Shown: positions 1-6,794, numbered from the stretch's first letter. The stretch is DNA of 7,885 bases from Deltaproteobacteria bacterium (GCA_019313505.1 JAFDBA010000097.1:1-7885); one strand, 5' to 3'. Notes: generated by a model not told the origin, from the letters alone. Program-made: numbers and translations.

Positions 1-56
1 AAGTTCATAAAATGCAATAGCTGAGATCAAATCCATCTGTATGTTAATGATGGTGT

Positions 57-89
57 GGGGCAGAGTCAGCAATAGCCCTGCTTTTTTTT
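57..89 (+). terminator. Weak possible terminator
   Basis: A short GGGC (57-60) / GCCC (75-78) stem lies just before TGC and an eight-T run (82-89). The stem is only about four pairs with a 14-base loop, so the thymine run is the main evidence. It could end a plus-strand transcript arriving from left of the window. The stronger hairpin at 172-202 would serve the same role. Confidence 0.2.
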
Positions 90-171
90 ATCAGAGTCGC
101 TTGCATATTTCTGCAATAAAACACACGCATCTTGTCCAATAAAAAATCGTGTGATATCGTTTTTAACTTAG

Positions 172-202
172 GCGAATCCATTTCACCGGATTTGCTTTTT
201 TT
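172..202 (+). terminator. Rho-independent terminator of an off-window gene
   Basis: GCGAATCC (172-179) pairs with GGATTTGC (188-195) over eight pairs including one G-T wobble. The loop has eight bases and seven thymines follow (196-202). The polarity is plus strand only, because the complementary strand has no T-run after the stem. It therefore most likely ends a transcript entering from the left rather than the minus-strand regulator gene that finishes at 278. Confidence 0.65.
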
Positions 203-277
203 GCAATTTTGTAAGAAATAGGATATATGTACTGAACGAGACTCGGTTTCAGGTTGTTTTTATGGCAAGGTATCTGT

Positions 278-1168
278 TTAAAAAGAGGTTTCTTCAAATA
301 GAATTTTAATAAAGGCGTTCTTGTGTGAAATCAGGGTTTTATTTTTCCTCATAACCACCACTATATAATCTGGTTTAAATAAATGATCCATTGGCAAAAA
401 CGCCAACTTTCTTTTTTTCAATTCCGGCAAGTCTTTCACTACAGTGGCAAAAGATATACCGAGTCCCATCTCGACATACAGGGAACTTAACTCAACATTA
501 GAAGATTCCATGATGATGTGGTAGTCAACCCCAATCTTTTGAAAACTCTCTTCTAAATTGCTACGGTATTTTATATTTTTGGGGGGTAAAATCAGAGGAT
601 ATTTTCCAATTTGTTTCAGTGTGACTCTTTTAACTTTGGCCAAAGGATGGCCTATAGGTGTCATCACAACGGTTCTCACCTTCTTCCAACGAAGTGCTGT
701 AAGATCTGTTTTGACATTGGATTCCAGTACAAGACCCAAATCGATATCCCCATTTTTTATAAGATCAAGAATATCTTGTTGTGGCCGGTCGAGTACGGTC
801 AATTCGACATTTGGAAATTGTTTGATATAACTTTTTAACGCAAGCGGGAATAAATGGTATAGAGTTGTAAAAGGTGCAGCCATTCTTAAATGACCCATTT
901 GCAAACCTTTTATTTCATTGATTTCCTCAATAAGGGAATTGTATTTTTCCAAAATGGACTCTGAAAATTTAAAGAACCTTTCACCAGCAGAAGTTAGACG
1001 CAATTTACGCTTGCCTATCCTTTCCAAGAGCTGACATCCTAATTCTTTTTCAAGATTCTTAATCTGTTGACTAATAGCAGACTGGGTCCTGAATGTGGCA
1101 TTGGCAGCTTTTGTAAAGCTGCTCAGCTTAGCCACATGGTAAAACCCTATGATCTGTTGCCATTCCAT
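278..1168 (-). CDS. LysR-family transcriptional regulator
   Basis: A 296-residue protein of usual LysR length. The N-terminal winged helix-turn-helix covers about residues 1-62: FYHVAKLSSFTKAA forms the first helices, QSAISQQIKNLE (29-40) the recognition helix, and ERIGKRKLRLTSAGE the wing. A linker helix (about 65-90) leads to a periplasmic-binding-protein-like effector domain (about 92-290), which keeps typical patches such as GDIDLGL and YVEMGLGISF. The ATG at 1168 has a GGAG ten bases upstream (1179-1182 on the complement). The gene is divergent from the thioesterase at 1279, the classic arrangement for a LysR protein and its target, and the shared gap contains a T-N11-A palindrome. The effector is unknown. 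Overall it resembles CysB-like and other generic LysR proteins, which is not enough to name a ligand. No terminator is visible downstream on its own strand. Confidence 0.93.
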   Translation of the reverse strand: MEWQQIIGFYHVAKLSSFTKAANATFRTQSAISQQIKNLEKELGCQLLERIGKRKLRLTSAGERFFKFSESILEKYNSLIEEINEIKGLQMGHLRMAAPFTTLYHLFPLALKSYIKQFPNVELTVLDRPQQDILDLIKNGDIDLGLVLESNVKTDLTALRWKKVRTVVMTPIGHPLAKVKRVTLKQIGKYPLILPPKNIKYRSNLEESFQKIGVDYHIIMESSNVELSSLYVEMGLGISFATVVKDLPELKKRKLAFLPMDHLFKPDYIVVVMRKNKTLISHKNAFIKILFEETSF

Positions 1169-1205
1169 TAAAAATAAGCTCCACTAATTAGATTCATTAA
1201 AACAA

Positions 1206-1218
1206 TTAATTTGATTAA
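1206..1218. promoter_or_regulatory. Candidate LysR operator (T-N11-A palindrome)
   Basis: TTAAT-TTG-ATTAA is a 5-3-5 palindrome whose outer bases satisfy the T-N11-A rule for LysR-type operators. The heptamer GATTAAC occurs at 1213-1219 and again at 1224-1230, eleven bases (about one helical turn) apart, which could be a second half-site on the same face. The palindrome overlaps the -35 of the plus-strand promoter. The region is AT-rich, so chance occurrence is a real alternative. Confidence 0.45.
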
Positions 1219-1239
1219 CATACGATTAACAGAAATAAT
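1211..1239 (+). promoter_or_regulatory. Candidate sigma-70 promoter for the thioesterase operon
   Basis: TTGATT (1211-1216) and AATAAT (1234-1239) are separated by exactly 17 bases and match the -35 and -10 consensus at 4/6 and 5/6. Transcription would begin near 1246, giving a leader of about 33 bases before the TTG start. Overlap of the -35 with the LysR-type palindrome would allow regulation of initiation. Confidence 0.45.
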
Positions 1240-1267
1240 GATGGTAAACAATAAAAAATCTTCCGAT

Positions 1268-1281
1268 GGAGGTGAACCTTG
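1268..1281 (+). promoter_or_regulatory. Ribosome binding site fixing a TTG start
   Basis: GGAGGTGA (1268-1275) is a near-perfect Shine-Dalgarno sequence. The GGAGG core ends six bases before the TTG at 1279, which makes this rare start codon convincing. No ATG in this frame lies nearby. Confidence 0.75.
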
Positions 1282-1701
1282 AAAAATTCTTTGCAGCCTA
1301 GCTTAACCTATGAATTTAAATTCAAAGTTCCAGAAAATAAAACCGTACCTCATCTTTATCCTGAATCAGCCGAGTTTCAAGCTATGCCAAACGTTTTAGC
1401 CACAGGGTACATGGTGGGCTTGTTTGAATGGACATGTATCCAAGCCATTAATCCTCATATAGACTGGCCTCGTGAGCAAACGGTCGGTATCGATTTGAAA
1501 TTAAATCATATAGCTGCTACACCTCCTGGATTGACCGTTACTGTAAAAGTTAAATTGGAAGAGGTGGAAGGCCGGAAACTTGTCTTTTCGATAGTTGCGA
1601 ATGATGGCATTGATAAGATATCTGAAGGAACTCACGACAGGTTCATAATCGATGCTGCTAAATTCAATGCCAAAATGGCTGCCAAGCTCAACTCGAAATG
1701 A
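1279..1701 (+). CDS. FlK-like hot-dog acyl-CoA thioesterase
   Basis: A 140-residue single hot-dog-fold protein, almost exactly the length of Streptomyces cattleya fluoroacetyl-CoA thioesterase FlK. From memory of that family, the stretches HLYPES (25-30), VLATGYMVGLFEW (39-51), AATPPGLTVTV (79-89), EVEGRKL and the DG..IS.GTH...I...KFNAK tail line up without gaps except one residue. The FlK catalytic residues Thr42, Glu50 and His76 correspond to T42, E50 and H77 here, and the oxyanion glycine to G70. The lid residue Phe33 is kept as F33, but Phe36, which gates fluoroacetyl-CoA selectivity in FlK, appears as M36. The expected reaction is hydrolysis of a short acyl-CoA to acid plus CoA in the cytoplasm. 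The natural substrate need not be fluorinated and is unknown. The gene begins with TTG behind a strong Shine-Dalgarno, lies divergent from a LysR gene, and precedes the Fe-S protein gene by 59 bases, probably as an operon. Confidence 0.85.
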   Translation: MKNSLQPSLTYEFKFKVPENKTVPHLYPESAEFQAMPNVLATGYMVGLFEWTCIQAINPHIDWPREQTVGIDLKLNHIAATPPGLTVTVKVKLEEVEGRKLVFSIVANDGIDKISEGTHDRFIIDAAKFNAKMAAKLNSK

Positions 1702-1760
1702 ATTATGCAACTTGAACGATAGACTTAAACTTCATTTTTCTAAAGTAAAGAGATTTCCTT

Positions 1761-2279
1761 GTGCTGTTAAAACGATACAGAAAGGAATTTTGTCGGCCTC
1801 CGAACCCGGAAGCTCAACATCTCAGATGTGTTGCTTATCTTAATGAGAATATAGGCAATGTACTTCCCTATCTAAATACTGTGCTTAAAGGCCACCAGTA
1901 TATTAAGAATCCTCCTTCACTTACCTTAAAATTCAACGGCAAACTCATTACTTTATATTCTCAAGAGATTGGTATAAATATAGTAAAAGATGAGGATGAA
2001 GCAGATAAAATACTGGAATGGCTTAAGCAAGAAATCAATGATACATGGAAAAAGCGTAGAGAGATAAAACCGAGTTTTGAGGTGGCACAAAAACCTGATA
2101 TCCTCAATATCCTCAAACTATTACCCAAAACTAACTGTCAAGAATGCGGTCAGCCTACGTGTATGGTGTTTGCCATATTGATATCTGAAGGGGAAAAGGA
2201 TCCTGAAAATTGTCCTCAATTGGATATGCAAAACAAGATAACACTTCAGAATTATTTGAAACAATTTATAAACCGTTAA
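1761..2279 (+). CDS. Fe-S cluster protein with C-terminal FeS (PF04060-type) motif
   Basis: A 172-residue soluble protein. Near its C-terminus LLPKTNCQECGQPTCMVFA carries C126-x2-C129-x4-C134, followed after 16 residues by C151. This is the [4Fe-4S] pattern of RnfB and of the gamma (large) subunit of corrinoid iron-sulfur proteins. Residues 1-110 look like a separate domain with no motif I can name. It contains C11 and C23, a VLPYLNTVLKG stretch and a charged segment, DEDEADKILEWLKQEIND. There is no signal peptide or membrane segment. The start is GTG at 1761 behind a weak AAAGAG (1747-1752). An in-frame stop at 1746 rules out earlier starts. It follows the thioesterase by 59 bases and is probably co-transcribed. 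A role as electron carrier or redox sensor is plausible, but the partner is unknown. I recall similar uncharacterised Fe-S proteins from sulfate reducers. Confidence 0.82.
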   Translation: MLLKRYRKEFCRPPNPEAQHLRCVAYLNENIGNVLPYLNTVLKGHQYIKNPPSLTLKFNGKLITLYSQEIGINIVKDEDEADKILEWLKQEINDTWKKRREIKPSFEVAQKPDILNILKLLPKTNCQECGQPTCMVFAILISEGEKDPENCPQLDMQNKITLQNYLKQFINR

Positions 2280-2325
2280 CTTTTTATACCACGATCCTAT
2301 TTTTTTTCAACAGGGTTGCACTATC

Positions 2326-2337
2326 TGCAATATTGCA
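2326..2337. repeat. 12-bp perfect palindrome
   Basis: TGCAATATTGCA is fully self-complementary. An extra TTGCA lies just upstream (2316-2320), so several alternative small hairpins can form. It lies about 50 bases past the stop of the Fe-S protein gene and has no T-run after it. It could be a dimeric regulator site or chance. Confidence 0.4.
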
Positions 2338-2546
2338 ATGCGCTAATTTTTTGTGATATCATATGGTTGTCTCTTAATAGGTTTTTACGATAAAGGCTCT
2401 AAATCATATTTACGGAACACAATATATAGTATGTGCTCATTTCGCTGATTTTTTGGTGGCGCTGATTGACTTCTGCCTTTAAGCTTAAATATAGACCATT
2501 TTGCACATTGTTGCGATTTCAATTCAAAATCAATAACGAAGATTAC

Positions 2547-2561
2547 GTATAATCATTATCA
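2547..2561. promoter_or_regulatory. Fur-like box, orphan
   Basis: The sequence matches the 7-1-7 Fur consensus TGATAATCATTATCA at 13 of 15 positions, with mismatches only at the first two bases. A TATAAT (2548-2553) lies within it. No gene starts nearby in either direction: the plus strand runs into the 3' end of fic and the minus strand into the 3' end of the Fe-S gene. It may be a remnant or a chance match in AT-rich DNA. Confidence 0.25.
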
Positions 2562-2621
2562 TTGTTGCAAAGAATAATGGTAATAAGGGCAGCTGGTGTT
2601 GGCTAAAATGTATATTGGATT

Positions 2622-3815
2622 TTACCTTGAAATCAGGTCCGGAAACAAATACGTAGCGGTTACCGCTGAAAATGTCAGGCGAACTGGTGCTTTGGGGGTA
2701 TCAGACACCAGAAGCCCTTCATCGGTTAGCTGGCGCAAAACCTGACGGGCGGTTCTTTCGCCAAGGCCGGTGATACGGGCGGCTTTACCCCGGGCAAACT
2801 CGCCTGTCAGAAACGCCTCACGCAGAAGCAAAAACGCTTCGGGCTTTATCGGCAATACGCCGGGAACCATTTTTTGATTGCGAAGTTCAATGTAGCCTCG
2901 AAGCCGGTCAACCATGCCGTCGATATCCAGGAGGCTTCCCATGAATTTTATCTGGTCCATGCATGTTTCAAGAAAAAAACGACAAAAGCGATCAAGACCT
3001 TGTTGCGACAGTTGCCCGCGGCCGTCCACATCTCCTTGTCTGGGAGAATCGGCGTTTACCAGATTTTGAACATAACTGTCACGGTATCGGGCAAAGCCCC
3101 TGCTGATAGTCCAAAGGCCATAACCGTCCATTCCAGAACAAATCAGGTAGCAGTCAGTAAAAAACCGAGCCACCCGACCGTTTCCATCCAAAAACGGATG
3201 TATCCAGGAAAGCCGGTGATGAGAAGCGGCTGCTGCAAGTAACCGGTCAGTTCCGCTTAGGTTTTCAGGTGCATAAACCTCAACAAACCTGTTAATGAGC
3301 CCGAAAATTTCTTCCGAACCAGGGGGAATATGCCTGCCAACTTTTACGGTGGTTTGCCGAAAATGGCCGGGTACCACCTCCTGCTCTTCACCGGTTTCTT
3401 CGTTTTGGACGATACAAAGCTCTTTTGGAAGCCTCTCGTAGAAAAACTGGTGGATCAGACAAATAAAGTCAGAGGTGCAAACCCGAATTTCGCTTGCTTT
3501 AATCTTTGCTTCAATTATCTCTTGCACCTCGACATGAACCCGGGCCTCAATCTGCCGGTTGCGAACGGCCGGTTCTTCTGCGTAGTCGTCTTTGATGGCC
3601 CGCTCAATGTCGACCGGATGAGTGTAGTGGCCCTCAATCAGGTTTGAATAATAGCTGTTGGTCAGCCGTAAAAACTCGACCAGAGTCTTGCGGATGGTCG
3701 GATGTAAACGACTGCCCAGGGATGCGGACTTGCGGTAGACGTCCAGTGCAAGGTCGGAAATACTTCCGCTGGCTTCAGGCATATAGGGGGTCATTATATA
3801 AGCCGGGTGATTCAT
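2622..3815 (-). CDS. Fic-family protein (predicted AMP-transferase, self-inhibited)
   Basis: A 397-residue protein with three parts. An N-terminal Fic_N-like helical region (about 1-100) carries SNLIEG (57-62), matching the (S/T)xxxE(G/N) inhibitory helix; E61 should block productive ATP binding as in class II Fic proteins. The Fic domain (about 110-255) has the full active-site loop HPFLDGNGRVAR (206-217), with catalytic H206 and nucleotide-binding N212 and R214. The preceding flap region is HFRQTTVKVGRHIPP (151-165). A C-terminal winged helix (about 335-390; AARITGLGERTARQVLRQL) suggests DNA or partner binding. The family usually transfers AMP, or sometimes other groups, to hydroxyl side chains of proteins; the target here is unknown. 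The ATG at 3815 has AGGAGA upstream on the complement. No separate antitoxin gene is adjacent, which fits internal inhibition. By eye the gene is more GC-rich than its flanks, hinting at acquisition. Confidence 0.92.
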   Translation of the reverse strand: MNHPAYIMTPYMPEASGSISDLALDVYRKSASLGSRLHPTIRKTLVEFLRLTNSYYSNLIEGHYTHPVDIERAIKDDYAEEPAVRNRQIEARVHVEVQEIIEAKIKASEIRVCTSDFICLIHQFFYERLPKELCIVQNEETGEEQEVVPGHFRQTTVKVGRHIPPGSEEIFGLINRFVEVYAPENLSGTDRLLAAAASHHRLSWIHPFLDGNGRVARFFTDCYLICSGMDGYGLWTISRGFARYRDSYVQNLVNADSPRQGDVDGRGQLSQQGLDRFCRFFLETCMDQIKFMGSLLDIDGMVDRLRGYIELRNQKMVPGVLPIKPEAFLLLREAFLTGEFARGKAARITGLGERTARQVLRQLTDEGLLVSDTPKAPVRLTFSAVTATYLFPDLISR

Positions 3816-3859
3816 TGTGCCGATTCTCCTGCCGATTTATATTTGTTTAATAGATCAAT

Positions 3860-3888
3860 ATTAAAGCATAAAATTATTAACAAATCAA
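3860..3888 (-). promoter_or_regulatory. Candidate sigma-70 promoter for fic
   Basis: On the complement, TTGATT (3883-3888) and TTTAAT (3860-3865) are spaced by 17 bases and match consensus at 4/6 and 5/6. The start would lie near 3853, about 37 bases before the ATG at 3815, leaving room for the AGGAGA ribosome site. Confidence 0.45.
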
Positions 3889-4032
3889 GTAGAGGCATTA
3901 TTTTTTGCCGATTTAATTTTTGCTGGCAAACAACTATATTGAAATGTCTTATTTTGTAAAACAAAAGACTTTCCCTTGGACCGGAAGGCTTGCATGAAGA
4001 TATTGAAGTCGAGAAGGTTCACGGCATATTCA

Positions 4033-4068
4033 TGACCTCCTCCAAGTCACACCACCGGTTGGAGGTCA
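4033..4068. repeat. Inverted repeat just past the polA stop
   Basis: TGACCTCC (4033-4040) pairs with GGAGGTCA (4061-4068) over 8 bp. An alternative register pairs CCTCCAA (4039-4045) with TTGGAGG (4059-4065) over 7 bp, so the two hairpins exclude each other. It starts about 20 bases downstream of the polA stop codon. No T-run follows in the polA direction, so a standard intrinsic terminator is not supported, although a role in ending or protecting the polA transcript is possible. Confidence 0.4.
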
Positions 4069-4087
4069 ATCCCCAGAGATCCCGGTA

Positions 4088-6766
4088 CTAGTGGGCTTCA
4101 GCCCAGTTAAGACCGGATGCTATGTTGACCTTCAGGGGTACTTTAAGATCCCAAATTCCTTCCATGATTTTTTTGATAAGTTTTTTTGCGGCTTCAAGCT
4201 CTTCCGGCGGGACTTCAAAAACGATTTCATCATGCACCGAAAGGAGCATCGCGGCTTTAAGGTTCCTTTCCCTGAACACAACATCCACTTTGATCATGGC
4301 AAGTTTTATGAGGTCTGCGGCTGTTCCTTGAATAGGAGTGTTTATTGCGGTACGCTCTGAAAACTCCCGCACGGTTTTATTGGTACTGTTGATATCCGGC
4401 AGATGCCGGATTCGACCAAGCAGGGTGCTTGTCTTTCTGACATCTCTGGCAGAACTGATAGTCTGATCAACAAACCTTTTAACACCTTTATACCTTGCAA
4501 AGTAATTGTCTATATAAGTCTTGGCCATCTTACGGCTTATGTTAAGTTCTTTGGAAAGACCGTAAGGACTCATACCGTATACAATGCCGAAGTTAATGAC
4601 CTTGGCCTGTTGTCTCAGTTCTGGCGTAATAAATGACGGGAAAACCTGGAACACTTCAGCCGCGGTGCGGGTATGAATATCTTTGTCATCCTTGAAGGCC
4701 TTTATCAGGATTTCATCATCGGCATAATGTGCCAGGATCCGAAGTTCTATCTGTGAATAATCGGCTGCAACCAGAGTCCATCCATCCCTTGGAATAAATG
4801 CACTGCGAATTTCCATCCCTTGATCAGTCCGGATCGGAATATTCTGAAGATTAGGATTAGAGCTGCTGAGACGTCCGGTGGCCGTGACCGTTTGATTGTA
4901 TGAGGTGTGGACCCTTTCTGTTTCCGGATGAATAAGATCAAGCAGTGCATCGGTATAAGTCGATTTCAGCTTGGAAAGGGCTCTGTGTCTTAAGATAAAT
5001 TCAGGAAGTTCATGCTTATCTGCAAGAGCCTTCAAGACATTAACATCCGTTGAATATCCGGTCTTTTTTGCAGTCTTCTTTTGAACCGGCAACTTGAGTT
5101 TTTCAAAAAGTATATGTCCGAGCTGCTGGGACGACCTTATGTTGAATTCTTCTCCTGCAATCGAATATATGCTGATCTCAAGCTGTTCAAGCTGGTGCTC
5201 AAAGGATTTTGAAAGATTCCGAAGCTTATCCCTGTCCACACATATTCCGGTCATTTCCATTTTCATTAAAACCGGTACAAGGGGCATCTCGACCTTTTCC
5301 ATAAGTTCCATAAGATCCAGTTTTTCCAGCATCGGCTTCAGAACGTGGTACGCCATAAGGGTAATATCTGCATCTTCGCAAGAATAAGGCCCGGCTTTCT
5401 CCAGGGGAACCTGGGCAAAATTTATACTTTTTTTGCCTTTGCCGGTAACATCTTCGTAGGTAATGGTTTTATGATCCAAAAAATCCAGGGCGATCTGGTC
5501 CAGGTTGTGGGCGCGTTTTGAAGGGTTAATCAGGTAGGATGCCAGCATGGTATCAAAAACAACACCGGCCAGGTTTATATCGTAGTGCTTGAGAACTATC
5601 CAATCGTATTTTATGTTCTGGCCGATCTTTTTGATGCCGGGGTTTTCCAGTACCGGCTTCAGCAAATCCAATACGGTTTTAAGCTCAAGCTGATGGGGCA
5701 CATCGGGATAATCATGGACAAGAGGAATATAAAAGGCTTCATCAGATTTCATTGAAAAGGAAAGACCCACAAGCTCGGCTTTCATGGGATCTTTGGAGGT
5801 GGTCTCGGTATCCACGGCAAACAGACTCGATGTTTTAAGACGCGCAACCAGGTCAGAAAAAGACTCCGTATCCATCACGGTAACATATTGTTTTTTCGAA
5901 AGATCAGCTTTTTTGGGAAAGGCTTTTTGCAACTGTGTGAATTCAAGCATCTTAAAAAGAGAGGAGAGACTGGCATTATCCGGTTCCTCGAGCTTAAAGT
6001 CCTGGGGGGTAAATGCTATCGGCACTTGGGTGTTTATTTTAACCAGCTCTCTACTTAAAAAGGCCTGTGCCTTGTATTGAACAAGGTTCTGATGCTGTTT
6101 TTTCTTTGTAATCTTATCCAGTTGTTCATACAGGTGGTCCATGCTTCCGAAAGTCTTTATTAATGCCAGTGCGGTTTTTGGCCCGATACCCGGTACACCG
6201 GGAATATTATCCGACGTATCGCCGGAAAGACCCATGACATCAATCATCTGGTTGGGTTCAACACCAAAAGATTCCCTGACGGTTTTCATATCTATGGTTT
6301 TCTCCTTCATGGGGTCCCAGATAATGGCCTTGTCTGTTACCAACTGCACGAAATCCTTATCCCCGGTAACCATAACAACAGAAAACCCGGCTTCTTCAGC
6401 TTTGAGCCGAAACGTGCCGATAAGATCATCAGCCTCAAACCCCTGCATTTCAATAACCGGTATATTGAATCCCTGGGTTATCTTTTTTATATGGGGGATC
6501 TGAACCGACAAGTCTTCCGGCATGGGAGGACGATTGGCTTTGTAGTCTTTATAGATTTTGTGCCTGAAGGTCGGTCCCTTGGCATCAAAAAACATGACCA
6601 CATATTCCGGAGACCGGTCTTCAATAAGCTTTATTAGGATACGGGTGAATCCGAAAGCCGCATTGGTAGGAAGCCCCGTCGAATTGGTCAGCCCCCGGAT
6701 GGCATGATATGCACGATAAATGTATGCGGTTCCGTCTATCAGATATAGTGTTTTGTTTTTTTTCAT
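4088..6766 (-). CDS. polA: DNA polymerase I
   Basis: An 892-residue, full-length protein for Okazaki-fragment maturation and repair synthesis. The 5'-nuclease domain (about 1-290) has D11 in LIDGTAY, FFDAKGPTFR (59-68), FEADDLIGT (110-118), TGDKDF (134-139) and the helix-hairpin-helix GLSGDTSDNIPGVPGIGPKTA. The 3'-5' exonuclease (about 295-485) keeps metal ligands D319 and E321 in AVDTETT, D388 in GQNIKYD, and Y461/D465 in YSCED. Proofreading is therefore predicted to be active, unlike Taq or Bacillus enzymes. The polymerase domain (about 490-892) has TATGRLSSSNPNLQNIP (628-644), motif A DYSQIELR with D669, motif B RQQAKVINFGIVYG (718-731) with K722, F726 and Y730, and motif C SVHDEIV (843-849) with H845, D846 and E847. 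The ATG at 6766 directly precedes the expected KKNKTLYLIDG start, but I see no clear Shine-Dalgarno. A MITE-like insertion ends 28 bp upstream. Confidence 0.98.
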   Translation of the reverse strand: MKKNKTLYLIDGTAYIYRAYHAIRGLTNSTGLPTNAAFGFTRILIKLIEDRSPEYVVMFFDAKGPTFRHKIYKDYKANRPPMPEDLSVQIPHIKKITQGFNIPVIEMQGFEADDLIGTFRLKAEEAGFSVVMVTGDKDFVQLVTDKAIIWDPMKEKTIDMKTVRESFGVEPNQMIDVMGLSGDTSDNIPGVPGIGPKTALALIKTFGSMDHLYEQLDKITKKKQHQNLVQYKAQAFLSRELVKINTQVPIAFTPQDFKLEEPDNASLSSLFKMLEFTQLQKAFPKKADLSKKQYVTVMDTESFSDLVARLKTSSLFAVDTETTSKDPMKAELVGLSFSMKSDEAFYIPLVHDYPDVPHQLELKTVLDLLKPVLENPGIKKIGQNIKYDWIVLKHYDINLAGVVFDTMLASYLINPSKRAHNLDQIALDFLDHKTITYEDVTGKGKKSINFAQVPLEKAGPYSCEDADITLMAYHVLKPMLEKLDLMELMEKVEMPLVPVLMKMEMTGICVDRDKLRNLSKSFEHQLEQLEISIYSIAGEEFNIRSSQQLGHILFEKLKLPVQKKTAKKTGYSTDVNVLKALADKHELPEFILRHRALSKLKSTYTDALLDLIHPETERVHTSYNQTVTATGRLSSSNPNLQNIPIRTDQGMEIRSAFIPRDGWTLVAADYSQIELRILAHYADDEILIKAFKDDKDIHTRTAAEVFQVFPSFITPELRQQAKVINFGIVYGMSPYGLSKELNISRKMAKTYIDNYFARYKGVKRFVDQTISSARDVRKTSTLLGRIRHLPDINSTNKTVREFSERTAINTPIQGTAADLIKLAMIKVDVVFRERNLKAAMLLSVHDEIVFEVPPEELEAAKKLIKKIMEGIWDLKVPLKVNIASGLNWAEAH

Positions 6767-6787
6767 AAGTATGATTGGGTTACGGAT

Positions 6788-6794
6788 AGGTATT
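6788..6794. repeat. Target-site duplication, left copy (AGGTATT)
   Basis: AGGTATT abuts the left terminal repeat of the element at 6795-6955 and is repeated exactly at 6956-6962 against its right end. The match could extend to 8 bp if the first G of the element is counted, because G also follows the right copy. Confidence 0.75.

Larger units (their letters stand above)
2280..2621. other. Gene-free AT-rich interval between Fe-S protein and fic
   Basis: This 342-base convergent intergenic interval has no frame that reads like protein. It contains a perfect 12-bp palindrome (2326-2337), a direct repeat of CGCTGATT (2443-2450 and 2460-2467), a repeated CATTGTTGC (near 2507 and 2560), and a Fur-like site (2547-2561). 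I see no convincing terminator for either flanking gene, and no tRNA or known RNA fold. Confidence 0.5.

Noticed and set aside
122..153. CACACG ... CGTGTG inverted repeat left of the lysR end
   Set aside because: A 6-bp stem with a 20-base loop is expected by chance, and it has no associated T-run or promoter.
1652..1843. A 63-codon plus-strand frame bridging the thioesterase and Fe-S genes
   Set aside because: It overlaps both genes out of frame, and its protein resembles no family. The GTG start at 1761 gives a complete Fe-S protein without it.
2874..3850. Three plus-strand open frames opposite fic
   Set aside because: They are complementary shadows of an intact Fic coding sequence, have no recognisable domain, and do not form an operon-like arrangement.
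3905..3930. TTTGCC ... GGCAAA inverted repeat upstream of the fic promoter, considered as terminator
   Set aside because: The stem is six pairs with a 14-base loop and no T-run follows in either direction, so only a chance hairpin is supported.
3930..4036. Minus-strand frame past polA reading like EYAVNLLDFNIFMQAF, possibly a gene remnant
   Set aside because: It would need a frameshift to join the open frame next to the polA stop, is short, and matches nothing I can identify. I leave it as unassigned spacer.
4091..6503. Several open frames of about 70-120 codons on the plus strand inside polA
   Set aside because: They lie antisense to a gene whose every domain and motif is intact, are rich in Ser/Cys/Phe in the way antisense frames are, and show no motif or ribosome site.
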